Below are positions 52,330 to 64,000 of a stretch of 64,000 bases of DNA, piece after piece (the stretch's first letter is position 1; each line of letters starts with the position of its first letter). The notes under the pieces are model-generated. The model did no database searches. It saw nothing but the letters and a program-made list of their open reading frames with translations, and was not told where the DNA came from. The position numbers and the translations under genes are program-made. The stretch comes from Enoplolaimus lenunculus (taxonomy: Eukaryota > Nematoda > Enoplea > Enoplida > Thoracostomopsidae), in assembly GCA_030248215.1 (NCBI GenBank), contig JASANG010003458.1, forward strand, positions 20,373 to 84,372, in the 5' to 3' direction.

Positions 52330-53060
52330 GTTGGGGACCCCTTTAGGGATTGAGAGCCCCCAAATGGGGAGTATGGAGGTGGCTGCTCCGGCTCACACGA
52401 TCATGTTACTCGAAGCACAAACACGTATATTTTAAGATTCTGATCGTAGAATTTTTATTTTTAGAATTTGTTTTTAAATTCACCAGAAAGAATCTGCGAT
52501 ATTTTCTCTTTTCTTTGAATCGTTTAGTTCGAATGTATCTAACACAACCTCCTCGATTAGACAGGAGGTACAGCTACTTCGGGACCCCCCCCCATAAAGC
52601 TTCATTGCTTGAGCGTAGGAGTACATATTTCGAGAAGTGTCACTCTTCATTATACACTCTGGGTATCAGTCAGCAATGAATCTAATGCAAATTAAAGCGA
52701 CGGACAATGTTGAGTTTGTTTGCAGAACAACTAATTCGGCTAATTCAGCAGCGCCTACTGTGAATATATTTGATATTTTAAGAAATTTTAAATTTTAAGC
52801 CTAATTTTCGAAAAAACAATAATTTTTGATTCGCTACAATCGCTAATGTACTACTGCATATTTGAGCTATTCACTACAGTACTAATTAATACACAATAGT
52901 CGAGCAGGCTTGGGGTGAACCCCTCAAAATTCCACGATTGGACCCCTTGCGATGAGCAAAATATTTTTTCAGTTTAAAATCTTGTTTTAGGATGAAGGCC
53001 TTTGGGTGGAATGTCCATAAATGGGAATATGGAGGGGTGGCTGCTCCGGGGCTTGTTAAT
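52330..53060. repeat. Dispersed duplication (about 40 bp words)
   Basis: GGAGTATGGAGGTGGCTGCT (about 52369) and GGAATATGGAGGGGTGGCTG (about 53024) are embedded in related flanks, suggesting two decayed copies of one element. Confidence 0.4.
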
Positions 53061-53528
53061 AGAACAAAGGACACAAAAGTATTTTTAGAAACACTACCCC
53101 CAGACGTAAAGACGATAAAAACCTACTGTTGTCGAGTGGAATTTGTGCAATTTTTAAGCTTAAAACTGACTATATATCGAGTTCTTAGCAAAACTTTTGA
53201 TTGTGAACGACAATTGAAGCATACTTTGATTCTGTTGCCAACAAACAGTTTAGTCTTTTTGTTAAAGCTAAATTTGTTTATAATGGTTTGCTATTAACGA
53301 AAACTAAACAAAAATGTAAAGTTTCCTTGTAAACTTCTATTTTTGTTGATACGCACTCGTTGGATTTCAGCCAAAACCATTGGTACTCTACAGATTTAGG
53401 AATTTAGTACAGTGCAAAGCCAGGAATATGTTTGAATGATATTTTTGACTACAGTTGTGCCCCTGTTTTTTCGAGTGGGGATTAGAGGTTAAGATTTAGA
53501 TTAATTTTTGATTAGATTTACTTGTATG

Positions 53529-53588
53529 CAGGGTGTAAACGGATAGTAAAAATAACGGAAATGAATAGTGATCAAATTTAAATCTAAC
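53529..53588. mobile_element. Family G left-end fragment
   Basis: CAGGGTGTAAACGGATAGTA and AATAACGGAAATG, as at 60541. Confidence 0.5.
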
Positions 53589-53627
53589 ATGTCATTCGTA
53601 TCTGCCCCGGGTCAATGTATACATCGG

Positions 53628-53785
53628 GGCAGAAAAGTTTTTCTGTGGGCCTGCAATATAGAGTAAATCTTAATCTTTAGACAATTCTTTTGTTTAGGCT
53701 TAGGTTTAGGTTTAAGCTAATTCTTGCGCTTCGACTTAGGCTTAGGCTTAGGAATGTTCTTATTATGCTACTGTTACGGCCATGT
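53628..53785. mobile_element. Family A copy
   Basis: GGGGCAGAAAAGTTTTTCTG ... TTAGGCTTAGGTTTAGG ... CTACTGTTACGGCC. 53786-54595 is AT-rich and featureless. Confidence 0.55.
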
Positions 53786-54595
53786 TCAATAAATTACCGC
53801 TGTTCTCAACGACACTAATTGGACTGCTGAAATCAACTGTTAATTTAAAATAATCTTGTCACTTTTATCAAAAACAATGACGGTATTTTGAATTTCAAAT
53901 TTACTCTAATTTTCTTAACTTAAAAATATTCAAAATCTACACAGTCAGACATCAGACAAAATTGTTGTCAAAAACTGGTTTAAATATTGAAAATAATTTG
54001 AGAAATTAATTTTTTATAACTTTAATTATAGTAAAAAATATTTTTAATTTGTGTAATATTCAAGTATAAATGAATTGATAAATAAATAAATATACACATA
54101 CATAACATAAATATCACTGAAGTGTGTCACAATTTGAAGATTAAAATGTCAATTATCATACAGCCAAACAGTTTCCGTAATCATATCAGTATTCGTCAGC
54201 GAATTAATCGAATTTTTTTGATACAAAAGAATAAAATTACTTTTCATTTATTACTATTTTATTATTGTTTTTAATAAATTTTTATTAGAATTTATCAAAC
54301 CAATGTCTGACGTTTGTAGGCTTGAAAAATTTTATTTGAGTGTTCGAATGATATTAAACGCGAAGACTTGGTCATCATAAGGTTCGTGTTTTAATTTTTA
54401 TTAAAATTTACAAGGATTGAACGGTTTTTATAATAAAAAATTATGGATGTTAGGGATAAATCGAAATGAAATAGTAAATATGTAATAAGGCAAAAATAGT
54501 TGATAGAAAAATTATCGTTATTAAATGTTTCACAAAATTTCTTCATTCACCGGATAGACAACTATTTTTTAAAATATCGCTATTCTACGTGCATT

Positions 54596-54906
54596 AAACC
54601 CTATTCACGCATGCAAGTGTTTGTAGAAAAAAAGTTGTACGTGCAACTTTCATGTGCAAGTTCGGTCACAAAACAGCTTTGAAGTTCTTGCAGCTGCAAA
54701 TCATTCACTGGAATTCATGCTGTGTGATAAAATATAAGTTATGTATAATAGTTATTGCAGTCGTCAGCACATTATTCATATAATTTTTATGTCAAGATTC
54801 AGAATGAAATTTATGTTTATTCGAAAATTGTTGCAACTGCAAGTTACTCACGTAAGTTGCAACTGCGCGTTTTCGCTGCAAAAACTTGCACTTGTGAATA
54901 AGGTTT
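54596..54906. mobile_element. Family K MITE
   Basis: Ends AAACCCTATTCACGCATGCA and AACTTGCACTTGTGAATAAG+GTTT are inverse; internal TTGCAGCTGCAA-type words. CATT flanks both ends. 54907-55194 is featureless. Confidence 0.65.
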
Positions 54907-55194
54907 CATTATTTGTTAAATTATGTTTTGATAATAATTCTGAGGCATTTAAGTGTAAATTTAGCAAAGATTTCTGTTTGAAAGAATCAAAAATAGTTTC
55001 AAGTCACAACATTTTGTGACGATAAATTCGTGTTTGTAACAATTTTGGAATAAATAAATTGTCATAGAAATGTATACTAACTGGTTCTCTGGGGATAGAA
55101 ATATGATATTTTGAAGGTGTCTGTAGTATTTTCGCTATGGTCAATGTTTTTCGCAAATTACTACGTGATTTTCAGCAAAATATGCATTTTTATA

Positions 55195-55425
55195 CACTGC
55201 AAAAATGATGAGTCAAATTGAGTCTCCGAAATAGGATTTACAGGTCTGCATAAACTGAGTCAAATTCGATTCAGCTAGAGTCAAACGTGTAACACAGTGA
55301 GTTAAATTTGACTCTGACGGAGTCAAATTTGACTCTGGCCGAGTCAAATTTGATTCAGTTTGTGTAAGTGGTCTCGTAGAGCCGGTTTTAGAGAGAGCCA
55401 ATTTGATTCACCATTTTTTGCAGTG
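55195..55425. mobile_element. Family D MITE, TA TSD
   Basis: Ends CACTGCAAAAATGATGAGTC and ATTCACCATTTTTTGCAGTG, flanked by TA on both sides. Internal GAGTCAAATTTGACTC repeats. Confidence 0.8.
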
Positions 55426-55545
55426 TACAGCGTTTAGTTTTTAAAATACTGTAAAAAAGAAACTTTCGGTTAGAAATTTAAATTTTGACATTGCAAACCA
55501 AACCTGAATACGGGCAACACGAATTTTCGTTTCCAATGCAACATC

Positions 55546-55793
55546 ATTGTAAATTCGAATGAGTTGATTAATCAACTCAGGAAAGGAATTAGTTACTTCT
55601 TGGGTTTCTTAATTAGTAACAGTAAACATTAATGCGCTCTGAGCATAATTGAGTTCGGATGAGTTGTTTAATTAACTCAAAATGAGTTAAATCACTTCAG
55701 AATTTTGAGTTGATTCGACTCTATTCTGAGTTAATTAAATTACTTATACGGATTAAAATTAACTCAGAGTTTTAATACTTACTGATATCAAGA
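55546..55793. mobile_element. Family C MITE, cut at CTGATAT by a family L end
   Basis: Starts CATTGTAAATTCGAATGAGT; ends at TTACTGATAT, directly followed by CAAGAGTGAATAATGG (family L left end). The family C right end is missing. Confidence 0.6.
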
Positions 55794-55975
55794 GTGAATA
55801 ATGGTGTTAGACTTAATGTATGCTAACGTAAACCCGAACGCTTAGCTGTACGTAGCGATATAACTTGCAACTTTCAAACCAGTAAATGCAAGTGCGCAAT
55901 ATTCTGTAGACAGACTCTGCTAGTAAATCTAAACACAGTTTGACAATTCAGGATTCGTTGAATGTTTGGATGGTA

Positions 55976-56227
55976 CACTGTAAATTTCAGTGAGTTGATT
56001 TTAACTCAGAATGAGTTGAATCACTCAGTCTGAGTTAGGACTATCAGAACTTAGAATTTTGTGTTGATTCAATTCATTTTGAGTTAATTAACCAAGTCAC
56101 CCAGAGTTAACTCAACTCAGAGTGAGAATCAACTCAACTCGGAGTGAGTTTATGTTTACTGATATTAATTCAGAAATAACCAACTCACTAGCTGAATTGA
56201 TTAATCAACTCATTGGAATTTACAGTG
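55976..56227. mobile_element. Family C MITE, 252 bp, TA TSD
   Basis: Ends CACTGTAAATTTCAGTGAGT and AACTCATTGGAATTTACAGT+G, flanked by TA. Dense AACTCAGANTGAGTT palindromes. Confidence 0.82.
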
Positions 56228-56337
56228 TAAGCTATCAACTTACTTACCAGAAGTTTTGGTGCGAATTTTTCTTGTACACGTTCGCCAACATTTATGCTTG
56301 GGTTCTGACTCAGGCGTAGGTTAAAAATGCTTACCTA

Positions 56338-56589
56338 CACTGTAAATTTCAGTGAGTTGATTTTAACTCATAATGAGTTGAATCATTCAGTCTGAGTTAG
56401 GACTATCACACCTCATAGTTCTGAGTAGATTCAACTCATTGTGATTTAATTAATCAACTTCCCCGGAATCAACTCAACTCAGAGTGAGAATCAGCTCAAC
56501 TCAGAGTGAGTTAAAGTTAACTGTTATTAACTCAGAAATAATTAATTTTTCGTCTGAGTTGATTTATTAACTCATTGGAATTTATAGTG
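56338..56589. mobile_element. Family C MITE, 252 bp, TA TSD
   Basis: Same ends and exactly the same length as the copy 110 bp upstream, same orientation, TA on both sides. 56590-57143 has only a decayed CCTAA stretch near 56690. Confidence 0.82.
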
Positions 56590-57143
56590 TATGCCTATGT
56601 CTGAGCCTTTTCCTAATTTAATTTTGAACATCGGTAACCTAAGCTAACCTTAAAAGCTTGGAAAATGCATACTTCTTCCCTAATGTAAGCCTAAAGCCTA
56701 TGCCTTAATAAAAATTTTGAAGGAAAGTGCGCAAGAGCCGAAAATGTTTTACAGTTTATCAACCTGTTTGGATATTTTTGTTTCACTTGAAATTTTTGAA
56801 AATATTTTGTGATTTTTCAATTTATGAATTCAATTTTTGTATACGTCTGGAAATATAGAAATTTTAGCACAAATTGCAAATTTTCCCATAAGGCATAACT
56901 TTGTGTGTATTTTTTCTCACGGTACGTTTTCAAATCCGAACGGTTTTTAATTTCAACTTTTTTTATTGAAAAAATAAAATTACTATTTCAAGCCAAATGT
57001 TTTTGCGTTGAAGTTTAGAGTTCAATGGTCTAAAATTCAGCTCATAAATACGTGTGCATTATTTCTACGAAAGTTCTGGGAAAAAATGTTTATTCTACAT
57101 TTTAAGAATTTACACAAAACTTGTCGATCAACAGTGTCCTACA

Positions 57144-57223
57144 GCCTAAGCCTAAGCCTAAGCCTAAGCCTAAGCCTAAGCCTAAGCCTAAGCCTAAGCC
57201 TAAGCCTAAGCCTAAGCCTAAGC
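57144..57223. repeat. Pure (GCCTAA)13 tract, TTAGGC telomere-type
   Basis: 80 bp of uninterrupted GCCTAA, then GCATAA variants. Reverse complement is the TTAGGC hexamer. No MITE ends flank it. An S/L-rich ORF across it is not a gene. Confidence 0.95.
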
Positions 57224-57331
57224 ATAAGCATAATGTTTGGTGACTAATCCTGTTGAATTGCTTTATTTCTGGTCCCTAGATTTCGGGAGATAAGTGCCTC
57301 CCATTTTCCTATCTGCGAGTGTCCCTGGTTA

Positions 57332-57531
57332 CTGGCAGATTCAGGGGGGGGGGGGGCGAGGTGGTCGAGGCGTACGCCCTTCGTCTTAAATTTTTTGTGA
57401 AAAAATGGTAAGGTCACTACATTACAATTTTCTTCCTCAGAGAATTGGCACATATATAGCATACCGTAAAAGTTGCGTTTTATAACTTTTGCCAGTTCGA
57501 CGCCCGTCATAGATTTCTGGATCCGCCGCTG
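57332..57531. mobile_element. Family J MITE
   Basis: Left CTGGCAGATTCAGGGGGGG, right AGATTTCTGGATCCGCCGCT+G; shares GTTTTATAACTTTTGCCAGT with other copies. Confidence 0.55.
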
Positions 57532-57727
57532 GCTCTGGTCCACAGTTTTCTCTGTGAACATTTGTTTTGGTTATTTTTCAATGATCTAAAAATAAAATAT
57601 ATTAAATCACTGGCTTTAACTTCATTTCCGTTCCAGTCGATATGATTTTATAAAGAAATGTGCTTTTCTGGAATAGAACCCTACATTTATTCAAATGACA
57701 ATACATTGATTTAGCAAACCTCACCGT

Positions 57728-58343
57728 ACGAATTTTCTGTGAACGATAAACGGGTGTTTTGTGTTAGCCTACCCCAGTCCGCGTTTGCGCAAAAATGGTT
57801 CGTTTTTGAAAAATTTTGCATATTTGTGCTTCTCATGACCTCTCACTGATCATTGCACGCCTAAATTTGAGGGTTTGAAAAATTTGATTTTTAAGGTCCC
57901 GAGGTCCCCTCTTGGAACCCAAATTATTTTTTTGTCAAAACGTTTGGCAAATTATATACCATTCGATGCAGCTTACGGATCTGAGCCGCAGAGTGTTAAA
58001 TTTTTCGCAATCAGACGATTGGTTAACGAATTATCGTACCAAATAAAACTGATTTGTCGCCGATCCAAATCATTGGCAGAGCGCCAAATCAATTATTTGA
58101 AAATAAACTCGTTAACCAATCGTCTGATTGCAAAAATAATACCATTGGACACAGTTCCTCATGCTGCATCGAATGGTATATAATTTGTAAAACTTTTTTC
58201 AAAATTTGTTTGGGTCCCGTTGGAGGAACTCGGAGGGACCTTAAAAATCGAACTTTTCAACAATTCAAATTTAGACGTGGAATCATCAGGGGAGATCATG
58301 AGAAGCTCAAATATGGAAATTAATTGTTCACAGAAAATTCGTG
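57728..58343. mobile_element. 616-bp foldback element
   Basis: ACGAATTTTCTGTGAACG on the left is inverse to the right end. Inner inverted pairs include CAAATTATATACCATTCGAT with its inverse at about 58168-58190, and CAATCAGACGATTGGTTAAC with its inverse at 58117-58136. Arms are about 75-90% matched. The 102-aa ORF across it is a by-product. Confidence 0.7.
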
Positions 58344-58421
58344 CAACGATTTTTGACTAAACGCAGCCTGGGGAGATAACGCAAAAGACCCCAATAATCT
58401 TAAACACTTGTGCAATTTTAA

Positions 58422-58580
58422 TGAACAGGGTTGTAACAGTCATATAAGCGTATTCGTAAGCCTAAGCCTAAAAGCCTAAACGTACAAATGAGATTACACC
58501 TAAGCTTAAGCAGAAGCAAAAAAAATACAGCTTAAGCTTACACTATTGCAATACGATGCAAATACGACCCGCCCGTTGAT
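58422..58580. mobile_element. Family A copy
   Basis: GAACAGGGTTGTAACAGTCA ... GTAAGCCTAAGCCTAAAAGC ... CCCGCCCGTTGATC. 58581-58977 is featureless. Confidence 0.5.
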
Positions 58581-58977
58581 CTATACGTCGCTGAAACTAG
58601 GAACACCATATTAGCATTTAATTGGCTGTGTGGCTTCCGCGTTTGTTTATCACCGCACCGGCATAGACAAAGATATCATTTTGCGAGTCTATAATCTCAT
58701 GTAAACGTTTTTTTTGCGAGCGAGTATAGCGAAGGTGGAATTTTTGTTGACTTTTTTGGATGCAACACAATATTGTAAAGTGCGTAAAACACCGTTTGAT
58801 TGTCCTTAGTCCCTGGCAAATATGGATGTTGTTCCGGTTCTAAATTTAGCGTAGCATTCCTCATTTTTGTCTTGCAAATTGAAAACAAATTAAATTCGAT
58901 TTTCACTTTAGGAAGTACAGAGCTACACCGACCCCTCTGTAAATTATTCCAGCAGATTTGTAGACAAAGGAAAGGGT

Positions 58978-59130
58978 CCGTAGCCAGAGCGGGACCAGGA
59001 GGGGAGGTCAGCCGTAGTGGAAAACCTTTTGCATTTACAGTAAAGTTTCGAACCTGCTTGTAAATCATCGCAAACCCTCCTAACAATTTTCACGCTCTTC
59101 TTAGCAAGGTGAGCTGGCTACGGGCTTGCC
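58978..59130. mobile_element. Family H MITE
   Basis: Ends GGGTCCGTAGCCAGAGCGGG and GCAAGGTGAGCTGGCTACGG. Confidence 0.62.
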
Positions 59131-59210
59131 AAGTGGAAAAAATGGTAGGGCATATATTACTCCGAAATTCGTGTACACACGAGAAAAACGTAGTGTTACA
59201 GGCAACGTTT

Positions 59211-59552
59211 CAGAGTGCAACCGGAGGTGAAAACTACGGGAGTCGGAGCCGATGCCAGAGGACAACAAAACTTGCAGGAGCCGGAGGTGAGGTGAAATTA
59301 GATATCTTAAATGATGTTTAATTTGTTTTACTTTAAGCAAATATCTGTAATGTATTGTTATTTACAAAATCCTTGCAATTCTTTCCTTAATATTGCGCCT
59401 AAAGTTAAAACAAAACACACCAAACAGATAAATGTTGTAAAACTGTATCCAAATTTTACTACCGAAATTGCTTGAACGTCCGACAGAAATTCTAGCGGAG
59501 CCGGAGGTCAATTTTCTGCCGGAACCGGTGGCAGACCTCCGGTTGTACCCTG
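59211..59552. mobile_element. Family F hAT-like MITE
   Basis: Ends CAGAGTGCAACCGGAGGTGA and GACCTCCGGTTGTACCCTG; same internal order as 13260-13610 (ACTACCGAAATTGC). No clean TSD. Confidence 0.65.
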
Positions 59553-60540
59553 TAATAAATATGCTGCCAGATTCAAGTGTCCGAAAAATGATCTTATCCC
59601 CTCCTGAAATGAAATCCTCGCTACACTTCTGTGGCTCAATCGTCTAGTAATCTTCTGCCACCAGGTTGGGTTGGTAGGTCGTTATGACCCAAAAAAGGCT
59701 CAAAAAGTAGACAAAATCACACGTAAACACAGCTGAAAACAGCCTATGCGTTTAGTAAATGATTCGTCTAAAATGTCCCAAGGTACAAATTAGACAACCA
59801 ATAATATACTCTTTGTTTTTAGGTCCATCAATTATTAATAATAAAAACAACAACGGTGTCTTTGTAAACCGTCGGAAGACTGTCTTTGAAGTGCACCCTG
59901 GCCTGGCATTTTTTCCCAGGTTGTCTTAGGAAAAAAGGACTTTGTCTGGGTGATTAATCCGCGCCCAGGAATATATTTCTAGACACGGCACGCCTAACAG
60001 AGTGGCGTCACCCTAGCAAGCCGCCGTAATTGCGGCTTTAGCTAATATCGAATATAGAACCGGTAGTGTAAATCTTTGTCGGCTAGAACGAGCGAAATTT
60101 TCTAGCCATGGCGCCCCTTCGCTTTATCGCGGTGTATCGGCCTAGGCCTTAGGTCGAAATATAGTAAATTTAAAAGTTGTACAAACATCTATCTGAGCTT
60201 AGTTGGTTAAATAACAGGTTAAAGCAACTTTACAGCATGCATGTGATTTACCTAAACTAGGGTTATTCATACGAAAGTCTATAAATAGGTTCAAAATTTA
60301 GTCAGGGGTTGATTCAAGTGAGAAGACAAGAAATACAACCTATAGCAGCCATGGCGTAATGATAGTTTTCGCGAAATAAATTGTTCATGTGAAGTTTTTG
60401 GGTTGTGTTAGCTAAAATAGCTAAAATCGACTAAAATAAATTTAGGCCTATGAGCACAATTTGCGCTGTTTTATTAATTGAACTGTTCGTTCAACACACT
60501 TTGAGAACTGTAAAATTTCAAAATTCAAAGTTGTATTGTC
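59553..60540. other. Spacer
   Basis: No gene or repeat recognised beyond small hairpins such as GCCGCCGTAATTGCGGC near 60020. Confidence 0.3.
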
Positions 60541-60928
60541 CAGGGTGTAAACCGATAGTAAATCCAGCGGAACGGAAACGGATAGCGATCAAAATAACGG
60601 AAAACGGATATTGAAGTAAAATAAGTTTTAAAAACGTTTTATTTTTGTGCCAACACAATGGAGGCGAGCATAAATTCGTCGGTCTTTTAAATATTTCAAA
60701 GAAAAAATGGTGAATGCATTGAAATTTTTGAGATTTTGGATGAATTTTGTAATTCTTTTTTTTCGAACGGTTGCAGCATATCTGTAACAAACAATGCGAG
60801 GCATATATACGTGTTTTATAACTTATTTTGAACGTAAAAAATAACGCAATTTCCGTTATTTCTAGAACGGAAACGGAAACGGACATTGATTTAACCGAAA
60901 ACGGAAACGGATACCCGGATACGCCCTG
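60541..60928. mobile_element. Family G hAT-like MITE
   Basis: Ends CAGGGTGTAAACCGATAG and CCCGGATACGCCCTG, with repeated AACGGAAACGGATA words near both ends. Flanks GTATTGTC and GTGTTGTA agree at 6 of 8 bases. Confidence 0.62.
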
Positions 60929-61067
60929 GTGTTGTAGCTAGCTTAATAATTAATTCTACAACTGCTTCTGGAGTACGAAAAATTACATTTATTCCGGTAA
61001 ACAAAATATTTTTTGACCTATGTGCGAAACATAGGGGAACGCTTTATTTTTTAATACTTTTTCCAAA

Positions 61068-61215
61068 GTATAGAACACAGTGCCGTAGCAGTAGTATAAG
61101 CATATATCTAAGCCTAATCCTAAGCCTAAGCCAAGCAAAAAATGTAGTCTAAAGTTTAAGCTTACTCTATTGCAGTCCCGCATAAAAACGTCCCGACCCT
61201 GATTATTAAATGGAC
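61068..61215. mobile_element. Family A copy
   Basis: GTATAGAACACAGTGCCGTA ... CTAATCCTAAGCCTAAGCC ... CAGTCCCGCATAAAAACGTC and CCGACCCTGATTATTAAATG. Confidence 0.58.
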
Positions 61216-61548
61216 GATAATTCTAATGTCGTCCGAAACTGTGTTGCACGTTTAGGTGGTTGTACCCTCCAAGCACAGCAATGACTTATTTAAATTTTTT
61301 ACAAAACCTTAAATTCTAAAATCTTTCTTGAATATTCATTTTATAAAAATATAATTTTCATTTTATAATTTTAAAAATATCGCATAAAGTCCAAAGAATT
61401 TAAGTAATAAATATTCATCAGAACACCGTAACGTTTGCCTCTAAATTATGCAAAGAAATCTCGAGTGAGTTTTGGGAACATTACTGAATTTAAAAATACA
61501 ATTTTTCCAAAACTTCTTAGCAGTCGATGACGATTTTAACCTCTTGCA

Positions 61549-61690
61549 GCGGCGGATCCAGAAATTTCTGACCGAGACAAGGCAATTTTATACTGCATGA
61601 TGTGCTAATATTCTGGGAGGGGGGAATTGTAAGTCACCATACCATTTTGTCACAAAAAATTTCTGACGGCGGGACAGTGTTATCTGTAGG
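61549..61690. mobile_element. Family J left half
   Basis: GCAGCGGCGGATCCAGAAAT, TTTCTGACCGAGAC, CACCATACCATTTTGTCAC. 61691-63248 shows only pieces of another GGGGCGTA-ended element (62935-62975, 63670-63705). Confidence 0.5.
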
Positions 61691-63248
61691 ATCATTTTGG
61701 TTATTCTAAAACGTAGTGACTGGTTTACCGTATATTTACGAATTTCGGGTGTCCCAGTATTAACCTTTCTTCTATTAACCAGTTCAACTCAAATACGTTT
61801 TTCAAAGCAAATTGAAACTCAAAAATACAGCTGTTTGTGACAAATATGAAAGTTTCTGGTAAACTCAAAATTGTATAAAGTTGACTCGTTTTTATGCCGA
61901 CGGCTATTTTTCATTTTAAATTTGAAAAATTGAAAAACTGTTTCTAATTTAACTACTTGTTTTTCTATTTTTAGCTGAATATATTTTTCGTGTCGCATCG
62001 ATTTATAAGTGGCCATTATGATGGAAATACAGGATTACTAGGCTACCCGCCCCAGAGCAGACAGGGCCGGCGTTATGATAGTCGCTCCCAACAGTTTCAA
62101 GGGGCCCCCAATAAAATGTTTTACAACTCTATAATCTCGTGATTCGCAAACAAAATTATGCCTTGCCATAATGGAGAGAGTCCCTTAAAGGCCAGGACCA
62201 CCAGGTGAGAGATTGACGGCCGCTTCCGCCGGCGTCACTGAGAGTAGAATATTTTGCTACTCCTTTAACAATTTTACGCCTTATTTGATTGGACCATTTG
62301 TTCGTCCCAACTTCACCCCATTGTGTAAAATCTGAGATCGACTACGATTGGCTCGTCTTTATGCAAATGATTTCCGGTCATAACTCTAAACAAGGAAGTA
62401 TAACGCAATCAATCCAACGATACCCACTTTTTCTGTATTATATTTTTGGTTTTTCGGCAACTTTTTCAATTTGTTCCCATGGGAAAATGGGAAAAGTCGT
62501 AGATGGCCAAACTGTTTAGCGGAATGCAAAACAATGCCGCATAAGACGGGTATTTTTTTGAAAATTTTTAAAATATGACACATTATGATCAAGTTTACCT
62601 ACTTGTTTACTTGTTCCCGACAAAAAGTGCTTGCATTAATCAAAAATTTAATATACGTTTAAGGGCTAGGGCGTAACCAGTGCGGAAAAGGGTGACCATT
62701 GCACCCCACATGGTTTTGAAAAATTTTCATTTTTCAACAAATTGAAATTATGTCATGTGCGTTTCACTCCCACACATTAGTTGTTGATGTTTTCCTATTA
62801 ACTGAATCGACATTGCTTTAGTGGTTTATGTACCAAAATTTATTTTCGCACGCGTTGTTGTGTAATCCTTGAAAACGTTAGTGGCCTTTACACCCACTGA
62901 AGCTGTTATTGAAAATTTGCATGCTCCACTCGCAGGGGCGTACCGAGAGGGGGGGCGGGGGATCCGCGGCCCCCTCCAATCGAAAACAGTACTTGCGTCA
63001 TAATTTACATTAGGTACAAAAATTACGTATGGTTTCTCGCTCGCTTCGCTCGCGACGTTTATCACTAATCAATTTTCGAAAAATTTTGAATGAAGAATGC
63101 TTTTAGGCGGAAAAAAGGCACAAGCCTGAGGATGCGGGCACCCCCAATCAAAATTTCTCGGTATTCCACGGTCCGCTCGTAAGATGAAGCTGAACCTTTG
63201 AAGCTGTATACACTTTTATAGTGATTGAAGAGTTCTTTATCATTTCTG

Positions 63249-63604
63249 TTGGGAGCAACCAAAATTCCGCTTCCGATTACAAGTCCGATTCAAAACGTGT
63301 TCCGATTCCGATTCCGATTGCACAATCAATTGGAATCGAAATTTTGCAATTTTAATTTAATCATACTTTGGTTGCATAAAAATTCTCTCGATCTCAACCT
63401 GTAAACAAACAACAATAATTGTTTATAGCTTAGCTTTACAGAGTCAAAAACAATGCCAATATGTTGATGCAACGTTTCGCAAATTGTTTCCAGCTAACAG
63501 ATACCCTAAATTAATATATTTGTTAATACAAATTATACGTATTGCCACAAAATTTGTAGTTTTGATTTCGATTCTGGTATAATCCAGTTTGCTTTTGCAC
63601 CCTG
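63249..63604. mobile_element. Family E hAT-like MITE, left end decayed
   Basis: GATTCAAAACGTGTTCCGAT near the left and GGTATAATCCAGTTTGCTTT+TGCACCCTG on the right, collinear with 11875-12229. 63705-64000 is featureless. Confidence 0.62.
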
Positions 63605-64000
63605 ATGCATGTGCTAATTGATTAAAATTGAATAACACACCATATATTTAAAGTTTTTGTGTGCCACCCCCCCTAACCAAACTCCTGGCTACGCCCATGG
63701 TTAAGCGTAGAAATATAACCAACTACAATGCGATGGAAACTGTCCATTTCTTGTCATATTAGAATTAGCCTCGGGATGTAAACAAGTTTAGCTTTGAAGC
63801 TAATAATTATTTACTTTTTTATCTACAAAAACTTTCGTTCAACCCATGAAAAATAAAAACAAACAATGCTTAGGCTTTGAAAAAAATATATTTTTTGCGA
63901 TCAAAAAAAGGTTTGGTTGAAATCACTTTATTGACTTACGAGCAAATCGCCTAGTCGCGACTCTAGATCGTCGAAGATAAAACGAATTACAAAGCTAAAA

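Noticed and set aside
57144-57223. Using TTAGGC repeats to call the organism a nematode
   Set aside because: The hexamer is mostly spread here by MITEs, and the large introns and bilaterian-like SPRTN do not point specifically to nematodes.
57875-58183. 102-aa ORF
   Set aside because: It spans both arms of the 616-bp foldback element and has no domain or splice support.

Overview
This is AT-rich, intron- and transposon-laden DNA from a metazoan nuclear genome. It contains GT-AG introns of up to 4.7 kb, a bilaterian-type DNA-repair gene, tRNA-derived SINEs and very many short inverted-repeat DNA transposons (MITEs). I cannot name the species. An invertebrate fits, perhaps a tunicate-like lineage, but that is a guess. 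TTAGGC, the nematode telomere hexamer, is abundant here, but mostly inside MITEs, so it is not good taxonomic evidence.

Genes. (1) 330-11693 (+) is an eight-exon SPRTN (Spartan/DVC1) DNA-protein-crosslink protease of 703 aa. All splice phases join cleanly, the HEMIH active site and SprT zinc residues are intact, and it has a VCP-binding SHP box, a PIP-like motif and two UBZ-type zinc fingers. (2) 17056-17337 (-) is an intronless 93-aa ORF that looks like UQCC5/SMIM4, a mitochondrial complex III assembly factor. (3) 38004-38528 (+) is a less certain two-exon gene for a small secreted, cysteine-containing protein. No operon-like or functional link between the three is visible.

Layout. 1-12 kb: SPRTN. 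Intron 2 holds a 427-bp tRNA-Phe-like tandem SINE array and a nested stack (a hAT-like element split by Helentron-like and other insertions). 12-17 kb: hAT-like and PIF/Harbinger-like MITEs, then UQCC5. 18-37 kb: dense MITE field, a 153-bp tandem repeat interrupted by an 880-bp PIF-like element with a clean TTA duplication, and a (TA)n/(TG)n tract. 37-45 kb: secreted-peptide candidate, simple minisatellites and SINEs. 45.5-46.4 kb: an 840-bp foldback element with nearly identical arms. 46.5-48.9 kb: a 2.3-kb minisatellite of 18-bp units. 49-64 kb: more MITEs, a pure (GCCTAA)13 tract and another large inverted repeat.

Family labels used below (mine, not database names): A = TTAGGC-core element with inner end GGGGCGGAAC; B = TTAGGC-core element with inner end AAGGGGCGTCC; C = CACTGTAAATT ends, TA target; D = CACTGCAAAAAATGG ends, TA target; E = CAGGGTGCAACCGGAATTCC; F = CAGGGTGCAACCGGAGG; G = CAGGGTGTAAAC; H = GGCCCGTAGCCAGC; I = TACTGTAGTGACCCG; J = CAGTGGCGGATCC; K = AAACCCTATTCAC; L = CAAGAGTGTATAATA; M = TGCGGGGTTCA (PIF-like). 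I found no transposase, reverse transcriptase, capsid or envelope domain, so these elements are non-autonomous copies. Coordinates of degenerate copies are approximate to about 10 bp.
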